Of a DNA stretch of 64,000 bases, positions 25,312 through 34,047 are shown piece after piece. Within the stretch, counting starts at the first letter, position 1. Every line of letters starts with the position of its first letter. The notes beneath the pieces are model-generated. The model made no database searches. It had not been told where the DNA came from and saw only the letters and a list, made by a program, of their open reading frames with translations. The DNA is from Collimonas pratensis. GTDB taxonomy: Bacteria > Pseudomonadota > Gammaproteobacteria > Burkholderiales > Burkholderiaceae_D. Where the stretch lies: NCBI RefSeq assembly GCF_001584185.1, contig NZ_CP013234.1, positions 1,798,001 through 1,862,000 of the forward strand. The letters run 5' to 3'. The position numbers were made by a program, and so were the translations under genes.

Positions 25312-26361
25312 TTACCCGCTGAGCATGCCCATGCATGGTTGAGCGCCTAGGGGCAAGCTCGTTCCGTCGGCGAGTTTTATCGCCAAAGCGATCGCTGCAC
25401 CGCACGGAATGTGAGGGCCGTGATTGCTTCCCGCAATCAAATGCCAAGTCAGGGTTTGCGGTGTCCCGTCCATATCTTCGCCTTCCATGGTGACGAACAT
25501 GCCGCCTTTGTCGCTGACAAATGGCTCAAGCCATTGGCTGATTTTATGCAACGGCGCGACGAAAGGAACGATGCTAGGAAGCAGCCCGAGGCGGACCAGC
25601 TGCGATGCCGCCGCGACGAAAAGATGTCCGAGAGTGCTGGCAAAACCGGCATGAAAGCTGACGCTCGTGACCTGTGGGTAGCGTTTTGGAAAAAGAATCA
25701 GATCCGGTACGTCGCAGCTGCCTAACAAGCGAGCGCCGACCGGCGAAGGAAATTGATGGCGCTGCGTATCTAGCCATCCTCTTACCGGAACCCAGTTACC
25801 CGCATGTAGACGGAGAAACGGCTTTCCGCAGTAGCCGAACACCCCTCGCATGGTAGCAACTCCAGGTGCCCGCGCTCCCGATCCGATGCCATGGCGTATC
25901 GATGTCAGCCGGCTGAATCTGCCCAGGTAGCGATCCACCACTGCGGAGGAAAGCGCCGGCAAAGAACTGGCGCCGCTGGTGACCAGCAAGCCGCGCTGCC
26001 GGGCAGCTTGATCAAGCTCGACAATTCCAGCAACAAAGTCGCGGCCGTCGGCCAGGTCGATGTAATTGGCGCCTGCCGCTATAGCCGCGCGAGCCACAGC
26101 GTAATCTTGTCCTTGAAATGGCCCCGCGGTATGAATGATGGTATCGATCTTGAGCGCCAAAAGCTGTTGCGCAAGGTCTGCGGAGTTGGCGTCGATAGGT
26201 AGACCCTGCGAGACATCCAGACCCAGTCGTTGCGCCATCGCCTGCGCTTGTCCGGCGTTGCGGCCGCCGATGAGAAGACGGATATTTTCTCTCTTGGACA
26301 AGGCCTGACAAATGCGGCCGCCAAAAAAACCGTAGCCGCCGAGAACAAGAATAGTGTGCAT
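25312..26361 (-). pseudogene. Saccharopine dehydrogenase-like oxidoreductase, 3' end cut off by an insertion sequence
   Basis: A 349-aa frame of the saccharopine dehydrogenase/trans-acting enoyl reductase-like group: Rossmann motif LGGYGFFGGRI at 7-17, IIHTAGPFQGQDYAVARAA and ANYIDLADGRDFV. Its last codon (GGG) and stop (TAA) come from the insertion-sequence end; the native 18 C-terminal residues lie at 24059-24118. Most of the fold is intact, so residual function is possible. The original gene was 366 aa and overlapped the DUF2269 gene by TTGA, suggesting a joint role with the DUF2269/DoxX-like membrane proteins. Confidence 0.88.
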
Positions 26362-26432
26362 GTTTGCTTTTATTTTTTGCGTATGAGAATGAACTTGCCT
26401 ATCCAGCAGTTCCGCCAGGGGTAAAAATTCAG

Positions 26433-26463
26433 AAAGCCTCGGACCAATTAAGGTACGAGGCTT
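26433..26463 (-). terminator. Putative terminator after the surface-antigen-like gene
   Basis: AAGCCTCG (26434-26441) and CGAGGCTT (26456-26463) form an 8-bp stem; on the minus strand it is followed by TTCTGAATTTTT. It lies about 70 bp after the stop at 26532. Confidence 0.55.
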
Positions 26464-26531
26464 CCAATGGCTTCATTTTTGGGTACGGGGCTTCTGGAAA
26501 AACTATGCGCGATTTTTCCGCACACTGGATG

Positions 26532-26909
26532 TCATTTTTTTTGCACTGCCCAGTTGCCGTCAGCCGTCTTGCAAGCTGGTATCGACAAAGTCTGATCCTG
26601 GGCTTTTGCATGAAGCGCGATATGTATTTTGCGACAAGTCTTGGCATCCGTCTTGACTGTGTCCGTCGCGCTCAACTCAGCCTGAATAGCGACAGAATTA
26701 CCTAGACCTTCATTGGACCATTGCTGCGTCTCGCCATCCCCCTTGTTGCTCAGAACGCCATCGATAGCTGCAACCAGCGACGTCTTGTCCTTTGGCTTCA
26801 AATAGGTCATCGGCGTGTCGTTCAAGAACCGCAGGTTGGCCGCATGAGAGGCGGTAATTAAGCCAGCAGCTAAAACGATACTCACTAAAAACGGCAGTTG
26901 CTTACGCAT
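26532..26909 (-). CDS. Exported protein, RT0821/17-kDa surface-antigen-like domain
   Basis: A 125-aa periplasmic or surface protein. A signal peptide (MRKQLPFLVSIVLAAGLITASHA, about 22-23 residues, given here only as its start MRKQLPFLV and end ASHA) precedes a small domain with the pattern LGNSVAIQAEL and CRKIHIAL, resembling the 17-kDa surface antigen type. Two cysteines (in KTCRK and PACKTADGNW) may pair. ATG 26909 has GGAGTAAAA upstream. Function unknown. Confidence 0.65.
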   Translation of the reverse strand: MRKQLPFLVSIVLAAGLITASHAANLRFLNDTPMTYLKPKDKTSLVAAIDGVLSNKGDGETQQWSNEGLGNSVAIQAELSATDTVKTDAKTCRKIHIALHAKAQDQTLSIPACKTADGNWAVQKK

Positions 26910-27111
26910 TTTTACTCCTCCATATGGCACATTTGGCAATGAATTATTACACATAATTCATCATGGCGATAACAATCAAAATTTACCTGTGACCACAATC
27001 CTGACGTATTTATAGCTGCAAAGTAGCTGGCAAAGCCGGGGCCTGTCGACTCGACTTAGGCTACAGCCGTTGCTTGTAGCGCGGCCTTGTTACGCATCCT
27101 TCCAGGCCCGG

Positions 27112-27987
27112 TCAAACCGCCAGCTGTTTCACGCTGTCCTGACCGAACAGTTCAATCAGCCCGTCCGCCACCGCCCGTATGCGCGGCGAGCGGCGCACTT
27201 CGGGATGCATCACCAGCCACACCGTCAGCACCACCGGGCAGGCCGGCGCCGCAAGCAATTTCAGCAGGCGGTCGCCGCGCGCCAGGAAATGCGGCAGGGC
27301 GCTGATGCCGAGGCCGGCGCGCACCGCCTGGTACAGGCTGCTGAGATCGTTCGAACGCAGCGGGAAAGGACGGCCGGCTGCGATCTTTTCCAGCCATTTC
27401 TGCTGCGGCGTGGCGAGCAGGCTTTCTTCGTAGCCGATGAAGTCCCAGGTATCCTGCCCGGTAGCGGCCAGGTAGGTCTTGGCGCCGTACAGGCCGTAGC
27501 CGATCTCGATCAAGGGACGCACCGCCAGTTCCGCCGCGCTTGGCCGCGACAGGCGCAAGGCGATATCGGCTTCGCGCCGTGTCAGATTGGCTTCGCGGCT
27601 TTCGCCCACCACTTCCAGCGCGATGCCGGGCTGGCGCTGACGCAGGAAGCCCAGTTGCGGCACCAGCAGGTGGCTGGCGATGACCGGCGGCGCCGAAATG
27701 CGCACCGTGCCGGCCAGCGGCGCGGCACCGGCGGCTGCCCGTTCCAGCGCCAGCGCTTCCTGTTCCAGGCGGCGTGCGCCGGCCAGCAGGTTTTCTCCTT
27801 CCGGCGTCAGTTTCCATTGCCGCTGCAGGCGTTCGAACAGCCTCAGGCCGAGCGCTTCTTCCAGTGCCTCGATGCGGCGCGCCACCGTGGTGTGCTCAAC
27901 CTTCAGCCGGCGCGCGCCGGCGGTCAGGCTGCCGCTGTCCACCAGCGCCAGAAAGTAGCGCAGATCGTTCCAGTTGAGATTTGTCAT
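27112..27987 (-). CDS. LysR-family transcriptional regulator
   Basis: A 291-aa LysR regulator. The N-terminal winged HTH is MTNLNWNDLRYFLALVDSGS with LKVEHTTVARRIEALEEAL as recognition region; the periplasmic-binding-like effector domain begins around 90 (GTVRISAPPVIASHLLVPQL). ATG 27987 is the family start. It is divergent from the quinone oxidoreductase gene at 28084 with a 96-bp gap, so it probably controls it and itself. Confidence 0.93.
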   Translation of the reverse strand: MTNLNWNDLRYFLALVDSGSLTAGARRLKVEHTTVARRIEALEEALGLRLFERLQRQWKLTPEGENLLAGARRLEQEALALERAAAGAAPLAGTVRISAPPVIASHLLVPQLGFLRQRQPGIALEVVGESREANLTRREADIALRLSRPSAAELAVRPLIEIGYGLYGAKTYLAATGQDTWDFIGYEESLLATPQQKWLEKIAAGRPFPLRSNDLSSLYQAVRAGLGISALPHFLARGDRLLKLLAAPACPVVLTVWLVMHPEVRRSPRIRAVADGLIELFGQDSVKQLAV

Positions 27988-28083
27988 GGTGCAATTATGC
28001 ACATTAAAGGCGAATTTATCACGGCTTATGGTGCGTAAATATTTTAATTATGATGCTCCCAATCCCTCAAACAGGAGCACATC

Positions 28084-29094
28084 ATGAGCAAGGAACTGGT
28101 AATTCGCATGAGTCGGCCTGGCGCCGCCGCCGTGCTGCAGGCGGCAAGCGTTGATCTGGCGCCGCCCGGCGCGGGCGAAGTGCGTGTGCGTCACACCGCG
28201 ATCGGCGTCAATTTCGCCGACATCTATCACCGCATCGGCTTGTATCGCCTGCCGCAGCTGCCTGCAGTGCTAGGTGTAGAGGCTGCTGGTGTGGTCGAGG
28301 CCTTCGGCGGTGAAACGGCTGGCGACGGAGACGGCGGCCTGGAGATCGGCGACCGCGTGGTCTACGCCGGACTGCCGGCCGGCGCTTATGCGACGGCCCG
28401 CAATGTAGCAGCGAACCGACTGCTCAAGATTCCCGCAGGCGTCAGCGACATCCAGGCAGCCGCTACTCTCCTACGCGGCATCACCGCCCACATGCTGTTC
28501 CAGTACGTGGGCCGCGTGCGCGCCGGCGACACGGTCCTGGTGCAGGCGGCCGCCGGCGGCCTGGGCCAGGTGCTAGGGCAGTGGGGCGCGGCACTGGGTG
28601 TGCGCATGATAGGTACGGTCGGCAGCACGGCCAAGAGGGAGATGGCCAGCAGCAAGGGCTATCAGGAAGCGATCCTTTACCGGCAGATCGATTTCGTGGC
28701 TGAAGTATTGCGCCTGACTGCCGGCCGAGGTGTCGATTTTGCGGTTGACGGCGTGGGCGGCGAGACTCTGGAGAAAACCCTGCAGACCGTGCGCCCGTTC
28801 GGCATGGCGGTCAGCGTCGGCCAGGCGGCCTCGAGCCAGACTGAGGACAATGCCGTGCTGCCGCTCAGCGAACTGGGGCCTTTCCGCTCCATCGCTCTGG
28901 CGCGTCCGAGCGTGTTTCGTTTCATGTCGGATCTGTCGCGCTATCGGGAAGGGGCTGCGGAGACTCTGGCCCGCCTGGCTGCCGGCCTCGCGGTAGATGT
29001 CTCGTTGACGCTGCCTTTGAGCGAAGCTGCTGAAGCCCAGCGCCGTCTGGAAAACGGCCAGACCGCAGGCGGCGTCATCCTGTTGCCGGCTTGA
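28084..29094 (+). CDS. Zinc-independent quinone oxidoreductase (MDR superfamily)
   Basis: A 336-aa NADPH:quinone oxidoreductase of the QOR group. Signature pieces: GVNFADIYHRIGLYRLPQLP near the N-terminus, GVEAAGVVEAFG, and the nucleotide loop AAAGGLGQVLGQWG (about 156-169). The catalytic zinc cysteine ligands of alcohol dehydrogenases are absent. ATG 28084 is preceded by CAGGAGCACATC. It is controlled most likely by the divergent LysR gene. Confidence 0.92.
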   Translation: MSKELVIRMSRPGAAAVLQAASVDLAPPGAGEVRVRHTAIGVNFADIYHRIGLYRLPQLPAVLGVEAAGVVEAFGGETAGDGDGGLEIGDRVVYAGLPAGAYATARNVAANRLLKIPAGVSDIQAAATLLRGITAHMLFQYVGRVRAGDTVLVQAAAGGLGQVLGQWGAALGVRMIGTVGSTAKREMASSKGYQEAILYRQIDFVAEVLRLTAGRGVDFAVDGVGGETLEKTLQTVRPFGMAVSVGQAASSQTEDNAVLPLSELGPFRSIALARPSVFRFMSDLSRYREGAAETLARLAAGLAVDVSLTLPLSEAAEAQRRLENGQTAGGVILLPA

Positions 29095-29189
29095 GGCCGG
29101 GATTTTTGCTTGCAAGAAATATCATCCTTGCATAGACTCGCCAGTCAGTCTCCTTCAATCGTGCGCAAGTTATATAAGGACAGGCAATC

Positions 29190-30077
29190 GTGCAACTTGG
29201 TAAACTTCTTGGCATTTCCTGGATCGCGTTGGCGCTGGCCTGTCCGCTGGCGCAGGCGGCCGCTCCGGTGCGTCCCTATCAACTGGAGGGCACGGAAGTG
29301 CAGACCATTCCTTCCAAAATCCTGCATCGTGACTATGAAATTTTTGTCAGCCTGCCGCCGTCTTATGCGACCTCGACCAAGCGCTATCCGGTGCTGTTCA
29401 TCACCGACGCCGATTATGCTTTTCCATTGATACGCAGCGTCAACCGGCGCGTCAGCGACCATGGCAAGAAGCTGGAGGAATTCATCCTGGTCGGCTTGTC
29501 GTATGCCAAGGGCGACGACCCGGTCCACAGCCGCAACCGCGACTACACGCCGACCGACACCACCGGCAACAGCAGCGAACGGCCGACCGGGCAGGCGGAG
29601 CCGTACCGGCAGTTCATCGAAAAGGAAGTCTTTCCATTCGTTGCTGCGAACTATCGCGCGGACATGAGCCGCAAGGTGTTTTCCGGCCATTCCTATGGCT
29701 CGCTGCTGGGTTTGCACATGCTGCTGACCGAACCGCAGATGTTCAACCAGTACATCCTCGGCAGCCCGTCCCTCTGGTACGACAAGCGCGTCATGTTCGA
29801 CATGGAGCGCAGCTATGCCGCCTCGCACAAGGATATGCCGGCCCAGCTCTTCATGCTGATCGGATCGTTCGAAACGGTCAAGCCGCAAAGCCGCAATCCG
29901 CGTTATAACAAGGAAAGCGATATGGTCAAGGAGATGAAGGATTTCGAAGCGAAGCTGAAATCGCGCCATTATCCTAACTTGTCGGTGCATTCCGAAGTCA
30001 TCCAGGACGAAGACCATCTGACGGTGTTTCCAGCGCTGATCACGCGCGGCCTGTTCTGGTCGTTTGCCAGTAAATGA
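29190..30077 (+). CDS. Secreted alpha/beta hydrolase (esterase D/IroE-like)
   Basis: A 295-aa periplasmic esterase-family protein. A signal peptide covers about 1-23 (ending LAQA); YEIFVSLPPSYA and RYPVLFITDADYAF are typical of the esterase D/enterobactin-esterase-like group. The nucleophile elbow is GHSYG at 166-170 (Ser168), with His in QDEDHLTVFP near the C-terminus. The start is GTG 29190, with AAGGA at 29176-29180; no ATG fits. The substrate is unknown; siderophore esters are known for relatives but nothing nearby supports that. Confidence 0.82.
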   Translation: MQLGKLLGISWIALALACPLAQAAAPVRPYQLEGTEVQTIPSKILHRDYEIFVSLPPSYATSTKRYPVLFITDADYAFPLIRSVNRRVSDHGKKLEEFILVGLSYAKGDDPVHSRNRDYTPTDTTGNSSERPTGQAEPYRQFIEKEVFPFVAANYRADMSRKVFSGHSYGSLLGLHMLLTEPQMFNQYILGSPSLWYDKRVMFDMERSYAASHKDMPAQLFMLIGSFETVKPQSRNPRYNKESDMVKEMKDFEAKLKSRHYPNLSVHSEVIQDEDHLTVFPALITRGLFWSFASK

Positions 30078-30150
30078 TATTTTTCGAATCGTAGCTGGCG
30101 CCCGGGGCGATGAACCCCTTATCGGCGCATCATTCATGAGGGGACGGGGC

Positions 30151-30678
30151 ATGGGATATTTCGACGGATTGACCAACGCCAGCTTTAAAAAGAGCCAGGA
30201 CGGGCGCACGCTATTTTTTCCATGGGGCGTGCTGGGCAAGGGGCGGATCCTGCCGGATGAGGAGGCGGAAGCCAGGGTGCGCGGATTCGTCAAGCGCTAC
30301 TACAAGATCATGCTGCCTGCCGTCATCATCGTCTGCGTGGTGGCCGGCTGGAGATGGGCCATGCCGCTGGCGGTGATCTTCGGCGCCTGGTTTTATTTCG
30401 GCAGCAAAAGCCTGGTGGCCGCCTATCCGTATAGCGACGACAAGCTGACCTTGAAGCAAGGCTATGTCAATTCGGCCGCCGGCCACAATCTGTTTGTCTT
30501 GTGGTTGCTGTTCATTGTTTCAGTCGTGTTTGTGGCCGGTGGCATCTTCATCACTCACGCCGCCAGGACTCCCAGCCAATTGCTGGTAGGGATATTTTCT
30601 ATCGCGTTTTTCGGCGCTTGCGGACTGGTTGTCGGCTACATGATCAAGGTCAAGCGCGCCTTGCGCAAGGGCGAGTAA
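30151..30678 (+). CDS. Membrane protein of unknown function
   Basis: A 175-aa protein with a hydrophilic N-terminus (GYFDGLTNASFKKSQDGRTL), then two closely spaced helices (KIMLPAVIIVCVVAGW, AMPLAVIFGAWFYFG) and two more (LFVLWLLFIVSVVFVAGGIF, LLVGIFSIAFFGACGLVVGYM). ATG 30151 is chosen because GAGGGGACGG lies upstream; starts at 30064 and 30136 add atypical residues. No family named with confidence. It is followed without a gap by an acetyltransferase gene. Confidence 0.65.
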   Translation: MGYFDGLTNASFKKSQDGRTLFFPWGVLGKGRILPDEEAEARVRGFVKRYYKIMLPAVIIVCVVAGWRWAMPLAVIFGAWFYFGSKSLVAAYPYSDDKLTLKQGYVNSAAGHNLFVLWLLFIVSVVFVAGGIFITHAARTPSQLLVGIFSIAFFGACGLVVGYMIKVKRALRKGE

Positions 30679-31206
30679 GTGCAGCAACGCGATTTGGGCA
30701 GGGCCGACCTGGCCTTGCTGGACCAGATAGACCGCAGGGAGCTCATCGAGCAGCTGTATCTCCTGGATGGCGGCAAACTGACGCTGTATGAAGAGCGCTT
30801 CGACATGGACGGCTGGCCGCCGGGCGAGGCGCAGCAGAATGCTGAGGTGCTGGCCGCATGCTTCGCACGTGGCGGCTGGTTCCATGGCGTTTTCGACGGC
30901 GAGATGCTGGTGGCGCTGGTGGTGCTCGACAGCGTCCTGCTGCAAGTGGAACGGCCGGCCTTGCAGCTGAAATTTCTGCATGTCAGCCGCGATTACCGCG
31001 GGCGCGGCATCGCCGGCCGCCTGTTCCGCCTGGCCTGCGCCCGGGCGCCGTCAATGGGCGCGCAGGAAATTCATATCTCTGCCACGCCTTCGCGCAACAC
31101 GGTGGATTTTTATCTACACCTGGGCTGCACCTTGCTGGATAGTCCCGATCCCGAGCTGCTTCGCATCGAGCCTGAAGATATCCATCTGTGCCACCGCCTG
31201 GGCTGA
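30679..31206 (+). CDS. GNAT-family N-acetyltransferase
   Basis: A 175-aa acetyltransferase. The acetyl-CoA loop is RDYRGRGIAGRLFRLA, with FLHVS just before it, and a Tyr-containing C-terminal part DFYLHLGCTLLD. The start is GTG 30679, immediately after the TAA of the membrane protein, so the two are co-translated. The substrate is unknown. Confidence 0.86.
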   Translation: MQQRDLGRADLALLDQIDRRELIEQLYLLDGGKLTLYEERFDMDGWPPGEAQQNAEVLAACFARGGWFHGVFDGEMLVALVVLDSVLLQVERPALQLKFLHVSRDYRGRGIAGRLFRLACARAPSMGAQEIHISATPSRNTVDFYLHLGCTLLDSPDPELLRIEPEDIHLCHRLG

Positions 31207-31228
31207 GCGGCTGCACCCGGCCCGCCGG

Positions 31229-31393
31229 TTATCCGGTCATGCTGCGGACCCAGGGAATCAGCTGCTCGCCGGCCAGTATGCCGAGCAGGCCGACCAGGGC
31301 GATCACCGGCGGCGCGGGCGATCTGACGCCGGCGACGCTATACAGCACACCGACGATGAGGCCGATGGCGAGGGATAAGAGATAGGCTTTCAT
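31229..31393 (-). CDS. XapX-domain small membrane protein (DUF1427)
   Basis: A 54-aa protein with two membrane segments and the XapX pattern: MKAYLLSLAIGLIVGVLYS, then RSPAPPVIALVGLLGILAGE. ATG 31393 has GGAG about 6-10 nt upstream. XapX proteins accompany xanthosine-operon or other transport genes; here it lies between an acetyltransferase and a quinone reductase gene and its role is unclear. Confidence 0.85.
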   Translation of the reverse strand: MKAYLLSLAIGLIVGVLYSVAGVRSPAPPVIALVGLLGILAGEQLIPWVRSMTG

Positions 31394-31444
31394 GAGAGCT
31401 CCAGACGAATTGAAGGGAAGGGCAGGGGACTGCTCATACATTGA

Positions 31445-32404
31445 TCACATATTGATCACGACGCGGCCACGCGTGCCGGCCGCCACCGCTGCATAGGCCT
31501 GGCGCGCTTCCTGCAGCGTGTAGCGTTGGGCGATCACTGGCGCCTCGTATCTGCCGCTGTCGAAGCCATTCACCAGCTTGGCCATCAATGGCGCCGATTC
31601 GGCGACGCCGAGCTTGGCGCTGTCGACGCCGATCAGCTGCGTCTCGTTGTGATAAAAATCGATCAGGTCGAAATCGACGCGGCGCTTGCCGCTGGCGCTG
31701 ATGACCACCACCCGGCCGCGCCGCTTCACCAGTCCCAGCGCAAACTCGAAAGCGGTTCCGCCCGCAGCGTTATAGACGACGTCGACGCCGCCCAGGGCCT
31801 GGATGCGGCGCTGGGCGCTTTCGTCCAGCGGCAGGTATTCATCCAGCAAGCGCGCCGCCGGCGAATTGTCGGCGGGAGCGACCCGGTCGATGCCGATCAC
31901 GGTGCAACCCAACGCCTTGGCGATCTGCGTGACGGCGCCGCCGACGCCGCCGCTGGCGCCCAGCACCGCGATGGTTTCGCCGGCACGCAGCTGGGCGTAC
32001 TCGACCGTGCCGAGCCAGGCAGCGATGAAGTTGACGCCGATGGCGGACGCTTGTTCGTGGCTGAGGGCGGCCGGCTTGCGCACCAGCGCTTCGACCGGGA
32101 TGCGGATGAATTCGGCGTGGCTGCCATCGCGTGTGAAGCCGATGTCGCCGCCGGTGCCCCAGACCTCGGCGCCGAGCCAGGCGGCGGGACCGTCCACTAC
32201 CACGCCGCTGAAATCGCGGCCGGGAATGCGCGGCAGCAGGGTGTGCTCGAAATGGCCGGAGATGTTGACCACATCGCTGGGATTGACGGAAGCGCTCTTG
32301 ACTTGAATGATGGCGCTGCCGGCCTCGGCCGCAGGCCTGGCGAGCGCCAGGTAGTTGAGCATGTCCGGGTTGCCGAAAGTCTGGAACTGGATGGCGTTCA
32401 TCAT
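31445..32404 (-). CDS. Zinc-independent quinone reductase/alcohol dehydrogenase-like (MDR)
   Basis: A 319-aa MDR-superfamily oxidoreductase. GROES-like N-terminal half with VNPSDVVNISGHFEHTLLPR and GRDFSGVVVDG; cofactor loop LGASGGVGGAVTQIAKALG (about 150-168). Lacks catalytic zinc Cys ligands, as in QOR-type enzymes. ATG ATG at 32404/32401; the first is taken. The AraC regulator gene upstream on the same strand (from 32528) may control it. Confidence 0.88.
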   Translation of the reverse strand: MMNAIQFQTFGNPDMLNYLALARPAAEAGSAIIQVKSASVNPSDVVNISGHFEHTLLPRIPGRDFSGVVVDGPAAWLGAEVWGTGGDIGFTRDGSHAEFIRIPVEALVRKPAALSHEQASAIGVNFIAAWLGTVEYAQLRAGETIAVLGASGGVGGAVTQIAKALGCTVIGIDRVAPADNSPAARLLDEYLPLDESAQRRIQALGGVDVVYNAAGGTAFEFALGLVKRRGRVVVISASGKRRVDFDLIDFYHNETQLIGVDSAKLGVAESAPLMAKLVNGFDSGRYEAPVIAQRYTLQEARQAYAAVAAGTRGRVVINM

Positions 32405-32527
32405 GATGCTGCTCCTTGAGATAGGTTTAAGCGCTGCAAGCGGCAGCGGATGAACAGATTCTAGGAGGCTTGTTCAAGCCCGGGGAGACAAAGACTTTCG
32501 AATTTCGGCCAGGAGATACCGACCGGT

Positions 32528-33415
32528 TTATTGTGTGAATGGCATTGGCGCGGCGTCGCTGTCTTCTGCCAGCATCGCGCCCAGGGTTTCGCTGGCCACG
32601 AATGCGCCGGGCGCGGCGCCCAAGGCGCGCCGGAACATATCGCTGAAACTGCTTGGCAAATAGCCTAGGGAGCGAGCGATCTGGCTGACCGGCTGGCCTT
32701 CCGCCAGGCGCGACATGGCAACCGCCAGCTGCACTTGGCGGCGCCATTCGGCGAAGCCCATCCCCAGCTGCTGCCGGAACAGGCGCGACAAGGTGCGCAC
32801 GCTGGCGCCGGCATTGTCGGCATAGTGGACAAAGCTGAAGTCGATCGACGGATTCTCGATCACCGCCCGGCACAAGCGCTCCAGGCGCCGGTCAGAAGCT
32901 TCCGGCATCGGGATCCGCAGCGACGAGCGCGGCGCCCGCGCCAGTTCCAGCAGTACCAGCTTGTAGGCCGCCTTCAGGTAGGCGTCGTCATGCCTGCCTT
33001 GATATTCCGCTATCATGATGATCAGTTCCCGCAGTAGGCCGCTGACTTCGAACAGATCGCTGCGGCGATTCAGGTGGCCGGTGCTGCGGGTCGGCAGGTA
33101 CAGATTGCGCATCCGTACCGCGCTCATCATGTGGATGGAGTGCTCGGTCCCGGCCGGAATCCATACCGCGCGCCGCGGCGGCACGACGAATGCCTCGCGC
33201 CCGACTTCCACCCACATCACCCCGGCCACGGCGAACAGCACCTGGCCCCAGGCATGGGAATGCGGGTCGATCCGCTCGCCGCGCAGATAGTGGCGCGCCA
33301 CCGCATTGCCTTCGGCGGCGTCGTTGTGCAAATCGGGAGGAGTGGCCTTGGACAAGATAAAGGGACTTTTTCTGGCGCGCGGTGGTCGAAACTCGGTTGG
33401 AAAGAATAATAGCAC
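32528..33415 (-). CDS. AraC-family regulator with N-terminal cupin sensor
   Basis: A 295-aa regulator. The cupin sensor lies at about 35-110 (HSHAWGQVLFAVAGVMWVE, RRAVWIPAGTEHSIHMM) and the AraC double HTH at about 185-275 (VRTLSRLFRQQLGMGFAEWRRQVQL, given as LSRLFRQQLGMGFAEWRR, and VSQIARSLGYLPSSFSDMFR). The only ATG near the domain start is 33415; a TTG around residue 21 is an alternative. It is divergent from the DUF1439 gene and precedes the quinone reductase gene. Confidence 0.87.
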   Translation of the reverse strand: MLLFFPTEFRPPRARKSPFILSKATPPDLHNDAAEGNAVARHYLRGERIDPHSHAWGQVLFAVAGVMWVEVGREAFVVPPRRAVWIPAGTEHSIHMMSAVRMRNLYLPTRSTGHLNRRSDLFEVSGLLRELIIMIAEYQGRHDDAYLKAAYKLVLLELARAPRSSLRIPMPEASDRRLERLCRAVIENPSIDFSFVHYADNAGASVRTLSRLFRQQLGMGFAEWRRQVQLAVAMSRLAEGQPVSQIARSLGYLPSSFSDMFRRALGAAPGAFVASETLGAMLAEDSDAAPMPFTQ

Positions 33416-33470
33416 TGTGCTATTTCACGTTTTACGTTTGAATTTACGCTTGAAAGTGACAAGATTGCCT

Positions 33471-34034
33471 ATGAAACGTCGCACACTAGTCAAATCGCTG
33501 CTGACCCTGGGCGCGCTCGGCGCTGCCGGCGGCGCCTGGGCCGGCTACAACATCTGGTCGAATGAATATACGTTTACCCAGCAACAGCTGCAGAGCGCGC
33601 TTGAGCGCAAGTTTCCCTTGCGGCTGCGTTATGCGGAAGTTTTCAACGTCGATCTGAAAACCCCGCAGCTGAGCCTCAATGCACCGCAGAACCGCGTCAT
33701 CACCCTGGTGCATGTCAGCGTGCTCAGCCCCTTGCTGCTGGCGGCGCCGCTGAACGGCAATATTACCCTCAGCAGCCGCCTGAAGTACGACAAGGCGACG
33801 CGCGCCATCCGTCTGGACAGCCCTTCGGTCGACACCATCGATTTCAACAGTGTGCCGACGCAGTACAGGGAGCAGCTGAAGCAGATCGGCGCCATGGTCG
33901 CCGAGCAGGTGCTGAAGGATTACCCAATCTACACCTTTACTGCCGATGAACTGCGGCTGAACGGGCAGACCTTCGAGCCCGGCGAAATCACAGTCCAGGC
34001 CGACGGCATCGCGGTGCAGATCAACGAATCGTGA
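33471..34034 (+). CDS. DUF1439 family exported protein
   Basis: A 187-aa protein with an N-terminal signal/anchor (MKRRTLVKSLLTLGALGAAG) that begins like a Tat or Sec signal with Arg-Arg but lacks the full Tat motif. The mature part, FTQQQLQSALERKFPLRLRY to ADELRLNGQTFEPGEITVQ, fits DUF1439, a lipid-binding-like fold found in bacterial periplasms. ATG 33471 is the only start that gives a proper signal; the frame is open far upstream but overlaps the AraC gene start. Confidence 0.8.
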   Translation: MKRRTLVKSLLTLGALGAAGGAWAGYNIWSNEYTFTQQQLQSALERKFPLRLRYAEVFNVDLKTPQLSLNAPQNRVITLVHVSVLSPLLLAAPLNGNITLSSRLKYDKATRAIRLDSPSVDTIDFNSVPTQYREQLKQIGAMVAEQVLKDYPIYTFTADELRLNGQTFEPGEITVQADGIAVQINES

Positions 34035-34047
34035 TGCGCCGCTTCGA

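Larger units (their letters stand above)
24119..25316 (-). mobile_element. IS3-family insertion sequence, 1198 bp
   Basis: Ends are imperfect inverted repeats sharing GGTAATCC.CCCA and, further in, AGTTAAAAGTAGA (24143-24155 and inverted 25279-25291). The 4-bp sequence CGCT flanks both sides (24115-24118 and 25317-25320), the expected target duplication. Two overlapping transposase frames are inside. Removing the element and one duplication restores the host gene, which fixes the boundaries to the base. Confidence 0.93.
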
